A DNA stretch of 51,449 nucleotides from assembly GCF_018853465.1 (NCBI RefSeq), contig NZ_JABBOU010000004.1, forward strand, positions 1 through 51,449, read 5' to 3'. Both the position numbers and the translations under genes were made by a program. Below, piece after piece: positions 8,040 through 16,404 of the stretch. Positions within the stretch are counted from its first letter, which is position 1; each line of letters begins with the position of its first letter. This DNA is from Acidithiobacillus montserratensis. Lineage in GTDB: Bacteria; Pseudomonadota; Gammaproteobacteria; Acidithiobacillales; Acidithiobacillaceae. The notes under the pieces are model-generated. The model was not told the DNA's origin. It worked only from the letters and a program-made list of their open reading frames with translations, and ran no database searches.

Positions 8040-11000
8040 TCAGCTGTCCTGATAACGACGTATGGCCGTGGTGATTGCCTGCAAAACGATCTCGCCCTGA
8101 CATTGTAATGGATAAAGGTCTATCAATGGCCTGCTGGTCAGTAATTGTGTCAGTTCTTCGAGCATTTCATGATAGTGATGGTGGGCTTTCTCAAACTCAC
8201 TGAGATCCATGTGCTGCAATTGCTTGAGGCTTTGCTGAATGGAACAATGAGCACTATCCCAGGGAGCGAGCAGCACAAACCACTGTGGATTGTTTATCAA
8301 TAAGGTGCTGATAGTCTTCTGATGATCAATGACTTGAGCATACAGTTGCAGCAAATCAAATTTTCTATCTATGGGTTCCGGTAAAAAATGCTGGCAACTG
8401 GCCAACCAGTCCGGTAACTCACTGGCCCACATGGGCCGGGCTATGGCATAGCCTTGCAGCATGGGCGCTTGCATCAGCCTCAATACATTGAGAATGCTCT
8501 GATTCTCGACACCTTCGACAATGATTTCCACTCCTTGTGAAGTGCCGATATCCAGCATGGCCCGAAGAAAATGGATGTCTTTGGGATTGTTCGCCAGATT
8601 GCGCACAAATGCCTGATCTATCTTGATTTCATCAACAGGCAGTTCCTTGAGGTACAACAAGGAGGCATATCCTGCGCCAATATCATCAAGTCCAATGCGA
8701 TAACCCTGCTCTTGAAGAGTCCGAATGGATTTAGCAATGGCTTCCAGGGCAAAGAGTTCCTCACTTTCAAGAATTTCCAGAATTAACCGCTGAGGAGGTA
8801 TTGCGCATTCTTGCAAAAGACTCTCTAAGCGTTCCAATGCTACTGTGTGACTCAAAAAGCTGGGTAAAATATTGAAGGAAATCCAAATATCAATCCCTTG
8901 CTCATTCCATGTCTGCCAGTCGTTGGCAATCTGTTGGATGACGAGCTTCGTCAGTAGCCATTGGTCCTCTGTTTCAAGATAGGGCAGAAAATCTCCCGGT
9001 GAAATAGCTTCTTTTTTGTTATTTAGACGTGCCAGGGCTTCAACGCCCACAATGCGCTCTTGTCGCAGATCCAGAACCGGTTGATACTGAAGTACCACGC
9101 TCTCATCGTGAAGAAGTGTCTGAATGCGCAGATGTTCGGTATTTTGGGCTTCGATGAATGTCGACCAGAACTGTCTACGACGGGATTTGTTCTGTTTGCT
9201 TTGATAAAGCGCGTGATCGGCCTCACGGAGGAGAAGATCGGCATCGCTCTCGTCACGATCAAAATGTGGATAAAAAGTGATCCCGGCACTGATCCCAACA
9301 TGAATGGCTGGCATTTGCTTGAGAAAATAGGGGGCAGCTAGAAGTTCCTCAAGCTTTTTGAGTATGGGGGGTAATTGTTCCTGCTTCTGCAGATTATCCC
9401 AGACCAGGACAAACTCATCGCCGCCGAGTCTGGCCAGATAGTCGCTTTGTCTCAGACCCTGCCGCAAACGCTGGGCTACCTCCTGCAGCAGTAAATCACC
9501 GGCAGCATGACCAAACTGGTCGTTGACGGGTTTGAAATCGTCCAGATCCACCATGGCCACAGCCAGCAGCCGGTCGTTGCGACGCGCCCTGGCCATGGCT
9601 GGCTGTAAAAATTCGGTGAAGCCCCGCCGGTTGGCAAGCCCGGTCAGAGCATCATGGCGGGCGAGGTGGCTTTGCCGCTGTCGTTCCTCCAGCAGTTGTC
9701 CCTTGAGATGAATTTCATCCAGACCATGACCGACAAGCAGCGCGATTTGTTGCAGTACTTCGATGATTTCCGTATTGAAAAGATCGGGGCGTGGACCAAT
9801 GACGTTGAGCATGGCCCAACATTCCTGAAGATGATAAATGGGAAAGGTGGCTGCTGAGCGCCACTGATGCTCTTCGGCTTCTTGGTACCAGTCGGCGTGA
9901 GGGCCAAGAGCTTTGAGGTAATCCTGAATAACCCGATGTTCCTGCATGCGCCATGCCTGGGATGTCAGGGATTGACCATCGGGTATGTCTTGCGGATGAA
10001 TGGTCCAACGCCTTTTCAGTATCCAGTCGACATGGTGCCCAGCCACTGCCAGGGCCTGAAACATCCCCTCAGTGTCGGGACGAATGATGAAAGCGGCATT
10101 GAAAAGTCCACTTTGGATGAGTGCATCACAAATTTGTTGCAGCATTTGTGATGCATCCCGCGCCTGCAGGGCAATATCTCCACTGACCAGCATGGTTTTC
10201 TGCAATATCTGGGCATCTTCCAGCTGGCGAGCGACATGGCGCTGGCGCAAAAAAGCCGCCAGATCCTCACTCAAGCGTTCCAGGAGTTCGACAATGGCAT
10301 TGGGGAAAACCGTATCATCATAACGGTATAAGGTGATGACCCCACGTCGGCCGTCGGCCCATAAAAAGGGCGTGTAAATGCTTCCGCCCATCCGATGCTT
10401 TTTGATGAGCTCCTGCCAGGGGGCAAAAAGGACATCATTCGCGCCAAAAAGCAGGGTGCGGTTTTCCATGATGGCGCGACCCGAAGGCGACTGGGGTTTT
10501 CCATCACTGGACCAACAATAGAGCTGCAGTTGACTGAGTGGCCCGGCCAGTTCTCCGGCTTTGGCAGCCAGTTCAATGCGTCCGCTTTGTTCGTCCACCA
10601 CGCCAATCCAGGCGGCCGCCAAGTGCATCCTTTCTACCAATATGCGGCAAAAACGATCCAGTACCCGGGGAAGCTCCTGTTTTTCAATGGCTGCGAAAAG
10701 ACGGTTGACCTCGGTGACCGACTGCAGAAAAGCGTCTCTGGTCTGTAACTCGCGATTACGCGTCTGCAGGTCCCGGGAGCGATTGAATACCCTTTGTTCC
10801 AGTTCGCGATTGGCTATTTCCAGCGCCTGCGTGGCATGACTACGTTCATACATCATGGCTCCCGCAATCAGGCCAATGCTCTCCAGCAGAATTCCGACAA
10901 TTTGTGCCATGGTTTCGGGATAAAGCGCATGGCTATGTTCATAAGGCCCGTAACCCATGCTGGTACCCAGCAGCGCCAGCAAGTAGCCCATGCTGGCCAG

Positions 11001-11759
11001 TGGATACACCAGTTTTGCCGGATAATGGGCCAGCAACCACAGGAAAGGCAGGATCAGCAGGAAAACGGCTCCCATGGCCAGGTTCCATGATGGGTAGCTG
11101 ATAAAAAACAATAGGATAATGGCAATTATCGTGCCCAGCCCCAAGCCCAGGTAACGGAAGTTCCATACTGTTCCTGATAAGCGATGCCCATGCAGAAATA
11201 ACAAGAGCAGAGTGGTCACGTTAACAATGGCGCCGGCCTTGGCCATAGTCCAGAACAGGATGAGGTAAGGAAGACGGATGGTGACCGTGTTGGTCAATAA
11301 CCAGCCGCCTACTCCGGTCAGGACAGCAGTCAGCAGGGAAGGTATTGCCACAAAAAGGAGAAGATAAGCGATAGTATCCCGGATGGTTTGCAAACCGGCC
11401 CAGCCAGGGCTGAAACGCCGGAACAGCAAACGGCCCAGCCAGGCGCCGAGAACCTCGCTGCAGGCAAACCAGGTGGCTATATCAGCATGCAGGTGGGTAA
11501 AAAAATAGCCGCCCAGCCACGCCGCAATCCAAAGACCCGGTATGACCCGTGGTCCCCAAACCAGCAACCCGTAGGCGGTGACGCCTGCGGCGGGCCAGAT
11601 CGGCCAGAAACGGCCCGCCAGGGAATGGCTGAAAAGCAGATCAGCAAAAATCGTGAGCAGAACATGTCCGAGGAAAAGCCCTGTATTGAGTAAGAGGACT
11701 TGCCGGAAGCTTAAAGTGATGTCTCGTGGATGGAGATGAATAGTCGCAAAAGATTTCAA
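8040..11759 (-). CDS. MASE1-GAF-GAF-GGDEF-EAL protein with CZB-like tail (cyclic-di-GMP turnover)
   Basis: The 1239-residue membrane sensor has eight or more N-terminal helices resembling MASE1 (about 15-310). Two GAF-like domains follow (about 365-515 and 540-690). The GGDEF domain (about 700-865) has an intact GGDEF near 777 and a product-inhibition RxxD five residues before it. The EAL domain (about 890-1130) has EAL near 905 and the DDIGAGYASL and EGVEN motifs, so both synthesis and breakdown of cyclic-di-GMP look possible. The last 100 residues show His1146, Cys1172, His1193 and His1197, the H-C-HxxxH layout of zinc-binding CZB domains. The start is TTG at 11757-11759, overlapping the upstream stop as TTGA; no strong ribosome site is seen, so the start is less certain. 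Confidence 0.88.
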   Translation of the reverse strand: MKSFATIHLHPRDITLSFRQVLLLNTGLFLGHVLLTIFADLLFSHSLAGRFWPIWPAAGVTAYGLLVWGPRVIPGLWIAAWLGGYFFTHLHADIATWFACSEVLGAWLGRLLFRRFSPGWAGLQTIRDTIAYLLLFVAIPSLLTAVLTGVGGWLLTNTVTIRLPYLILFWTMAKAGAIVNVTTLLLLFLHGHRLSGTVWNFRYLGLGLGTIIAIILLFFISYPSWNLAMGAVFLLILPFLWLLAHYPAKLVYPLASMGYLLALLGTSMGYGPYEHSHALYPETMAQIVGILLESIGLIAGAMMYERSHATQALEIANRELEQRVFNRSRDLQTRNRELQTRDAFLQSVTEVNRLFAAIEKQELPRVLDRFCRILVERMHLAAAWIGVVDEQSGRIELAAKAGELAGPLSQLQLYCWSSDGKPQSPSGRAIMENRTLLFGANDVLFAPWQELIKKHRMGGSIYTPFLWADGRRGVITLYRYDDTVFPNAIVELLERLSEDLAAFLRQRHVARQLEDAQILQKTMLVSGDIALQARDASQMLQQICDALIQSGLFNAAFIIRPDTEGMFQALAVAGHHVDWILKRRWTIHPQDIPDGQSLTSQAWRMQEHRVIQDYLKALGPHADWYQEAEEHQWRSAATFPIYHLQECWAMLNVIGPRPDLFNTEIIEVLQQIALLVGHGLDEIHLKGQLLEERQRQSHLARHDALTGLANRRGFTEFLQPAMARARRNDRLLAVAMVDLDDFKPVNDQFGHAAGDLLLQEVAQRLRQGLRQSDYLARLGGDEFVLVWDNLQKQEQLPPILKKLEELLAAPYFLKQMPAIHVGISAGITFYPHFDRDESDADLLLREADHALYQSKQNKSRRRQFWSTFIEAQNTEHLRIQTLLHDESVVLQYQPVLDLRQERIVGVEALARLNNKKEAISPGDFLPYLETEDQWLLTKLVIQQIANDWQTWNEQGIDIWISFNILPSFLSHTVALERLESLLQECAIPPQRLILEILESEELFALEAIAKSIRTLQEQGYRIGLDDIGAGYASLLYLKELPVDEIKIDQAFVRNLANNPKDIHFLRAMLDIGTSQGVEIIVEGVENQSILNVLRLMQAPMLQGYAIARPMWASELPDWLASCQHFLPEPIDRKFDLLQLYAQVIDHQKTISTLLINNPQWFVLLAPWDSAHCSIQQSLKQLQHMDLSEFEKAHHHYHEMLEELTQLLTSRPLIDLYPLQCQGEIVLQAITTAIRRYQDS

Positions 11760-13870
11760 GGCGTTGCCGTGATGTATGCTGCCATTTCGGTGAGGATGTC
11801 GGCGGTCAGATGATCATATAGTTCCAGACTGTATTCGCGGGAGAGTTGTCTTTCACTCATGTCGGTAATGACATGCTGTAATTGTTCGCGCTTGTCACGC
11901 AGGCTGGGTATGGTATCCAGTAGTGGATAAAGGGGGCAGGACAGGTTGTCACAGGTCATCTGAACATTAATGCTTTGGGGCATGCTTTGCAGGACAGCAC
12001 GCAATCCTTTGGCGAGCACCAGAAAACGCGCAAAACTGACCAACAGACTGGTCGCATCGGCCTGGAAGGCTAATTTCTGGCCGAGGAACTGCTGGCTGAT
12101 GGTTTGTGCGGAAACGGGACGACTGATGACATAGCCTTGTACTTGGCGAATGCCTAATGCGGTGACTGCAGCCAGTACTTCTTCATTTTCGATACCTTCA
12201 ACAATGAGTTCTACACCCAGTCCATTGGCCATTTCCAGCATGCTGGCCAGAAAGTGCAGATCCCGTGGGCGACTTTCCAGATGACGACTGAATGCCTGAT
12301 CCAGCTTGACGGCATCAAAAGGATAGTCCTTGAGGCGTAGGAGGCTGGCGTAGGCTGTACCCAGATCGTCCAGAGAAATGCGTACCCCCAACGCCTTGAG
12401 GCGACCCAGTTGGACTTTGGCAGACGCGTAATCCAGAAATTCATCACCTTCCAGTACTTCTATAAACAGTTGTTCAGGGGCCATCTGGTAGCGAAGCAAG
12501 GTATTTTCAATCAACTGGATCACTTCTTCGAGCAACAGGTCCTGAGGTTCAAAATTGACGGCAATAGACACGGTCTGACCACTGTCCTGCCATAAACGCC
12601 ATTGCCGGACGGCTTGCTCCAGTACCTTGCAACTGAGGGTGCGGCGATCATCGGGATTGAGCCAGGGAAGAAATTCACCGGTTTCAAGGATTTTGCCATT
12701 TTCTTCCAGGCGGGCCAAAGCCTCTACTTTGTGGATACGACCGCTGGGGGTATGGATGATCGGCTGATAAAAGGTAATGACATGCTGGTCGAGTAGAGCA
12801 TGGTAATGCTGACGCCGGGCAATGAGTTGCGGTGTGTTGGGATCATAAATGCAAGAAGGGTCATATAAGGTATAAAACGGCGCATTTTTGTCTTTCTGGC
12901 GCTTGGCCTGGTGCAGGGCCAGGTCGGCATGATGAATGATTTCCCGGGGCTTGTTGTCATCCAGGGGGTACACTGTCACCCCGATACTGACCTGAATGAC
13001 TATATGGTGTTGATTGATCAGAAAGCTGTGATCCAAAGACTGACGAATCCGTTCCATGATCACTTCCAGATCAGCCCAGCGCTCCATATCTTCAAAGAGC
13101 AGAACAAATTCATCACTGCCCATGCGCAGCAGTACATCTTCCTTGCGCAAATCTTTCTGCAGGCGTTGGCTGAATTCCACCAGTAACTGGTCACCACCCA
13201 GTCTGCCGAGTTGGGTATTCATGTCTTTGAAGTTGTCGATATCCAGCATGGCGACAGCCAGTAGTCGCTGGTGGTGATCGGCATGGTCCAGGGCCCGTTC
13301 CAGGCGTTCATCCAGCTCCATACGGTTGTACAATCCGGTCAGAGGGTCACGACGGGACTGGCGCTGCAAGCTCATGATCATATCGCCCATATAGGCGAAT
13401 GCTGAAAAAAATTCTATGCCGACGCGGGTGAAATAACCGGGCTCACTGCTGCCAACAACCCCCAAGGCCTTTTGTTCTTCAATACCAAAAGGCACGATAA
13501 TGATTTCTGCCAGTTGCGGGCGCAGAGCTTGAAGCCACTCGGGACAATCCTGGTTATCCAGGGCATAGGTGAGGGGTTTATTATTGTTCAGTGCCTGATA
13601 ACAAGGGTCTTGAGCTGCTTCGGCAATATAGGGATGCTGTTGTATCCCGAATTCCTGATAAGGGAGTAGTAGGGGTCGGCCGTTGATCTGGAAGGCATAC
13701 CAGGCCCATTGCAGATTGGGGTTGGTATCGAGAAGGCTCTGACAGAGAGCATTGAGAAAACCGTATGCGCCGGCATCGGCAGGCACGGTACTCAAGGCAT
13801 GCAGCATGGAAGAAAAAAGTGCTGCTCGGTCACGCTCGATGGCCGAATTATTTTCCGTCTGATTGGACAC
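11756..13870 (-). CDS. GAF-like-GGDEF(GSDEF)-EAL cyclic-di-GMP signalling protein
   Basis: The 704-residue protein is predicted cytoplasmic, with no membrane segment. An N-terminal GAF-like region (about 20-165) is followed by a GGDEF domain whose signature reads GSDEF (near residue 250) with an RKED inhibitory site just before it. The EAL domain carries EALARL (near 385), IEVLEGDE, DDLGTAYASL and EGIEN, so the phosphodiesterase residues look intact. The serine in the signature could weaken cyclase activity. A helical C-terminal extension (about 610-704) contains two cysteines (CDNLSC) but lacks the histidines of the neighbour's tail. The start is GTG 13868-13870. The gene heads a two-gene unit with the MASE1 protein, with which it shares a four-base overlap. 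Confidence 0.87.
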   Translation of the reverse strand: MSNQTENNSAIERDRAALFSSMLHALSTVPADAGAYGFLNALCQSLLDTNPNLQWAWYAFQINGRPLLLPYQEFGIQQHPYIAEAAQDPCYQALNNNKPLTYALDNQDCPEWLQALRPQLAEIIIVPFGIEEQKALGVVGSSEPGYFTRVGIEFFSAFAYMGDMIMSLQRQSRRDPLTGLYNRMELDERLERALDHADHHQRLLAVAMLDIDNFKDMNTQLGRLGGDQLLVEFSQRLQKDLRKEDVLLRMGSDEFVLLFEDMERWADLEVIMERIRQSLDHSFLINQHHIVIQVSIGVTVYPLDDNKPREIIHHADLALHQAKRQKDKNAPFYTLYDPSCIYDPNTPQLIARRQHYHALLDQHVITFYQPIIHTPSGRIHKVEALARLEENGKILETGEFLPWLNPDDRRTLSCKVLEQAVRQWRLWQDSGQTVSIAVNFEPQDLLLEEVIQLIENTLLRYQMAPEQLFIEVLEGDEFLDYASAKVQLGRLKALGVRISLDDLGTAYASLLRLKDYPFDAVKLDQAFSRHLESRPRDLHFLASMLEMANGLGVELIVEGIENEEVLAAVTALGIRQVQGYVISRPVSAQTISQQFLGQKLAFQADATSLLVSFARFLVLAKGLRAVLQSMPQSINVQMTCDNLSCPLYPLLDTIPSLRDKREQLQHVITDMSERQLSREYSLELYDHLTADILTEMAAYITATP

Positions 13871-13905
13871 GATGGCTTCTGCCGTGATGAATTATTGATT
13901 TAATA

Positions 13906-13933
13906 TATATAGGATAACTGGCTAGGATGACAA
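13906..13933 (-). promoter_or_regulatory. Sigma-70 promoter for the GGDEF-EAL pair
   Basis: On the minus strand TTGTCA (13928-13933) is separated by 16 bases from TATATA (13906-13911), a good match to both boxes. It would start transcription about 30 bases before the GTG at 13870 and drive both cyclic-di-GMP genes. Confidence 0.6.
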
Positions 13934-13943
13934 GGTCTTCGTA

Positions 13944-13961
13944 ACTTATAGTTGTATAAGT
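13944..13961. repeat. AT-rich inverted repeat upstream of the GGDEF-EAL promoter
   Basis: Perfect 7-base arms ACTTATA and TATAAGT flank a GTTG spacer. The repeat sits 10 bases upstream of the -35 box of the downstream operon and 20 bases past the sohB stop. No U-tract follows, so an operator for a dimeric regulator fits better than a terminator, though neither is proven. Confidence 0.35.
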
Positions 13962-13981
13962 ATAATCTTATGCTCTGGTGT

Positions 13982-14971
13982 TCATCTAAACCAAAAATTA
14001 TCCCAGCCACGCTGGGCAGCAAGCCCCAATTTTTGCGATAAATTTTTTGGCCGCTGATAGCTGATCTGCAGCAGTTTCCCATTTTGCGCTGCATCCACAA
14101 TGATCTCGTCGCTGGTGGCCAATTGATCGACCAGACCTAATTCCAGAGCCTTGCTGCCCAGCCATGCCTCGCCGGTGGCGACCTTCTCCAAATCCAGCTG
14201 CGGCCGATATCGTTCCACAAATTCACGGAACAGGGCATGGGTTTCTTCCAGTTCCTCACGCAACTTGGCTCTGCCGGTTTCGGTGTTTTCGCCAAACAGG
14301 GTGACCGTGCGCTTGTATTTACCTGCTGTGAACTGCTCAAAATCAATGTGGCGATCCTGCAGCCAGCGATGGAAATTGGGAATTTGCGCCACCACCCCAA
14401 TGGAGCCCAGCAGAGCGAAAGGACTGGCCACAATCCGGTCTGCAGTGACCGCCATCATGTACCCACCGCTGGCGGCCACGGCATCCACCAGCACCGTGCA
14501 ATGTATTTTGGCGGCACGCAGGCGCAACAGTTGGGCTGCCGCCAGGCCGTAGGTGTTGACCATGCCCCCGCCACTTTCAAGGCGGATCAGCACCGCATCG
14601 CCGGGTTGTGCGACCTGGAGGATGGCGGTGATTTCCTCACGCAGAGCGCTCACCGCCGAGGCCCGGATATCCCCCTTGAAGTCCAGCAGATAGGTGCATT
14701 TTTCAGTATCTTTGCGCTGAGCTTTGTGGGCTTTTTTGAGCGCCTTCTGATGCGCCTTGTGGGCTTTTTTATCGAGGCGCAGGGCTTCAATATGTGCGGC
14801 CGATTGTTCAATCTGGCGCCGTAAATCCGTCACCTGTACCTGACCGGTTGCCGCAGGTTTGCGCTTACTGAGGGCAATGGCGGCAATGCCTCCGGCAACG
14901 ATCAGAATGGCGACCACAATGGTGGCAGTTTCGGCGAGAAAGGTCAGGTAGTGACTCAAGAAATTTTCCAT
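13982..14971 (-). CDS. sohB: SohB-like inner-membrane S49 peptidase
   Basis: The 329-residue protein has one N-terminal membrane helix (about 15-35), a Lys/Ala/His-rich charged linker (about 65-92), then a signal-peptide-peptidase S49 domain. The nucleophile serine lies in AASGGYMMAV and the general-base lysine in AGKYKR, matching the Ser-Lys dyad of SohB/SppA enzymes. LESGGGMVNTYG and the GSIGVVAQIPN run are strongly SohB-like. The domain should face the periplasm. It is transcribed alone, with its own promoter ending almost at the ATG. It is not overlapped with the cyclic-di-GMP genes downstream, which have a separate promoter. Confidence 0.9.
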   Translation of the reverse strand: MENFLSHYLTFLAETATIVVAILIVAGGIAAIALSKRKPAATGQVQVTDLRRQIEQSAAHIEALRLDKKAHKAHQKALKKAHKAQRKDTEKCTYLLDFKGDIRASAVSALREEITAILQVAQPGDAVLIRLESGGGMVNTYGLAAAQLLRLRAAKIHCTVLVDAVAASGGYMMAVTADRIVASPFALLGSIGVVAQIPNFHRWLQDRHIDFEQFTAGKYKRTVTLFGENTETGRAKLREELEETHALFREFVERYRPQLDLEKVATGEAWLGSKALELGLVDQLATSDEIIVDAAQNGKLLQISYQRPKNLSQKLGLAAQRGWDNFWFR

Positions 14972-14978
14972 GTCTCAG

Positions 14979-15006
14979 ACTATATACCAGATGGATGCTG
15001 GTCCAA
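14979..15006 (-). promoter_or_regulatory. Putative sohB promoter implying a very short leader
   Basis: On the minus strand TTGGAC (15001-15006) lies 16 bases before TATAGT (14979-14984). The predicted start point is around 14972-14973, one or two bases before the sohB ATG at 14971. No ribosome-binding site is visible between them. Confidence 0.45.
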
Positions 15007-15076
15007 AAGCAGGCAAGATGTCCGCATGAAATAATTGTTCGAGTGCCGGCGTGAAGATGCTTTCAGTTGCTTTCAG

Positions 15077-15106
15077 TTGAAGCCCAGGGCCTGCGGGCGT
15101 TATCAT
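15077..15106 (+). promoter_or_regulatory. Weak promoter candidate for the moaD-moaE run
   Basis: TTGAAG (15077-15082) is followed after 18 bases by TATCAT (15101-15106), about 28 bases before the moaD ATG. Both boxes match only partly. An adjacent direct repeat of GCTTTCAGTT (about 15060-15079) overlaps the -35 region. Confidence 0.3.
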
Positions 15107-15134
15107 TTGCAATCTACGTTAATGGAAACCACGA

Positions 15135-15377
15135 ATGATACATGTGAGATTTTTTGCCAGCGTCCGCGAGCGCGTCGGGATGGCGGAAATGCAGTTGCCC
15201 TGTCCGCTCGGCGGTTTTTCGGTAGAAGAGGTGTTGACTATGGTGGAGGGTCAGGCTGGAACGGAGTTGCGGGACGTGCACTTACTGGCTTCCCTCAATC
15301 AGCAGCATGTGCCTTTTACCACACCTGTTCATGATGAAGACGAAGTGGCTTTTTTCCCTCCGGTAACAGGTGGTTGA
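15135..15377 (+). CDS. moaD: Molybdopterin synthase sulfur-carrier subunit MoaD
   Basis: This ubiquitin-like protein of 80 residues ends in PPVTGG. The terminal Gly-Gly is adenylated and thiocarboxylated by MoeB-type enzymes, then donates sulfur to make molybdopterin in complex with MoaE. The N-terminal VRFFASVRE strand and length are typical. Its stop overlaps a potential TTG start of moaE, and the real moaE ATG is 3 bases on, so the two subunits should be made together. It opens a long same-strand run reaching tgpA. No moaA, moaC or moeB is in the window. Confidence 0.93.
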   Translation: MIHVRFFASVRERVGMAEMQLPCPLGGFSVEEVLTMVEGQAGTELRDVHLLASLNQQHVPFTTPVHDEDEVAFFPPVTGG

Positions 15378-15379
15378 GA

Positions 15380-15868
15380 ATGGTTGTTAAAGTTCAGGAA
15401 GAGGATTTTGATGTTTCGGCGGAGTGCGCCGGAATGGCTGAATCGAAGGGTGCCGGGGCGCTGGTGACTTTTGTCGGTACGGTGCGGGATTACAGCGACG
15501 CCAGCGACATTCTCTCTCTGGATATTGAGCACTATCCGGGGATGACGGAAAAAGAACTGGAGCGGGTCAGTCGCGAAGCTGCGCAACAGTATGACATTCT
15601 CGATAGCCTGATTATTCATCGTTACGGCTCGTTGCAGCCGGAGGATAATATTGTGCTGGTGGCAGTCTGGTCCCGGCACCGTGCTGCCGCCTTTGATGCC
15701 TGTCGGTTTTTGATTGATGTGCTCAAAAGCAGTGCGCCGTTCTGGAAAAAAGAAATGACGCCCCAGGGATCGCGCTGGGTGACGGATTGTCCAGGCTGTC
15801 GGGCGGGAAGTCGCGAGGGGCATAGTCATGCGCCTCATGCCGCTCCGCATCTACTCCATTCGCGTTGA
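15380..15868 (+). CDS. moaE: Molybdopterin synthase catalytic subunit MoaE
   Basis: The 162-residue large subunit of molybdopterin synthase converts precursor Z (cPMP) to molybdopterin using sulfur from MoaD. It has the GALVTFVGTVRD opening, the LDIEHYPGM segment, the RYGSLQPED region, SRHRAAAFDACR, and the lysine pair near WKKE that contacts substrate. ATG 15380 is preceded by AGGTGG at 6 bases. The C-terminal 25 or so residues extend past the usual end with DCPGC and four histidines (HSHAPHAAPH). That is an unusual metal-binding-looking tail with no known role in the family. Confidence 0.92.
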   Translation: MVVKVQEEDFDVSAECAGMAESKGAGALVTFVGTVRDYSDASDILSLDIEHYPGMTEKELERVSREAAQQYDILDSLIIHRYGSLQPEDNIVLVAVWSRHRAAAFDACRFLIDVLKSSAPFWKKEMTPQGSRWVTDCPGCRAGSREGHSHAPHAAPHLLHSR

Positions 15869-15906
15869 ATTTATCCAGTAGCAGAGATCAGTAAAGGAAC
15901 TCATTT

Positions 15907-16392
15907 ATGCCAAGTTTTGATGTGGTTTCTGAAGTGGATATGCAGGAAGTGGACAATGCCTTGCATACTACTCAGAAAGAAATTGCCACCCGTTATGATT
16001 TCAAGGGCAGCAAGGCGTCTATTGAACGAAAAGACAAAGAAATCATTTTAATCGCCGAAGATGAATATAAACTGGGGCAGATGATCGATCTGTTTTCGGC
16101 CCGACTGGTCAAGCGCGGGGTGGATCTGAAAGCCCTGGATATCGGTAAATGCGCTGCCGCAGCCGGTGGCATGGAACGCCAGGTGCTTACCCTGAAAGTA
16201 GGGCTGGAAACGGAAGTTTCCAAACGCATGATCAAACATCTCAAGGATGGCAAATTCAAGGCCCAGGGCAGTATCCAGGGTGACCAGCTCCGGGTTTCCG
16301 GAAAAAGTCGCGACGAACTGCAGGCGGCTATTGCCGCCCTGCGCGCCGAGGATTTTGGCCTACCCCTGCAATTCAATAACTTTCGCGACTGA
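15907..16392 (+). CDS. yajQ: YajQ family nucleotide-binding protein (DUF520)
   Basis: The 161-residue cytosolic protein begins with the family signature [19 protein letters not shown], has [11 protein letters not shown], and ends [10 protein letters not shown]. YajQ proteins have two ferredoxin-like folds and bind nucleotides or RNA; in Xanthomonas a family member is a cyclic-di-GMP receptor that modulates a transcription factor. AAAGGAAC lies 8 bases before the ATG. It sits 38 bases after moaE and only 12 bases before gcvT, so it is probably co-transcribed with the glycine cleavage genes. Whether it binds cyclic-di-GMP here is unknown, though two cyclic-di-GMP enzymes lie 2 kb upstream. Confidence 0.93.
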   Translation: MPSFDVVSEVDMQEVDNALHTTQKEIATRYDFKGSKASIERKDKEIILIAEDEYKLGQMIDLFSARLVKRGVDLKALDIGKCAAAAGGMERQVLTLKVGLETEVSKRMIKHLKDGKFKAQGSIQGDQLRVSGKSRDELQAAIAALRAEDFGLPLQFNNFRD

Positions 16393-16404
16393 AGGCAGAT
16401 ACCC

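Noticed and set aside
14237..14824. A 195-codon open frame on the plus strand
   Set aside because: It is antisense to sohB, whose Ser-Lys catalytic residues are intact on the minus strand.
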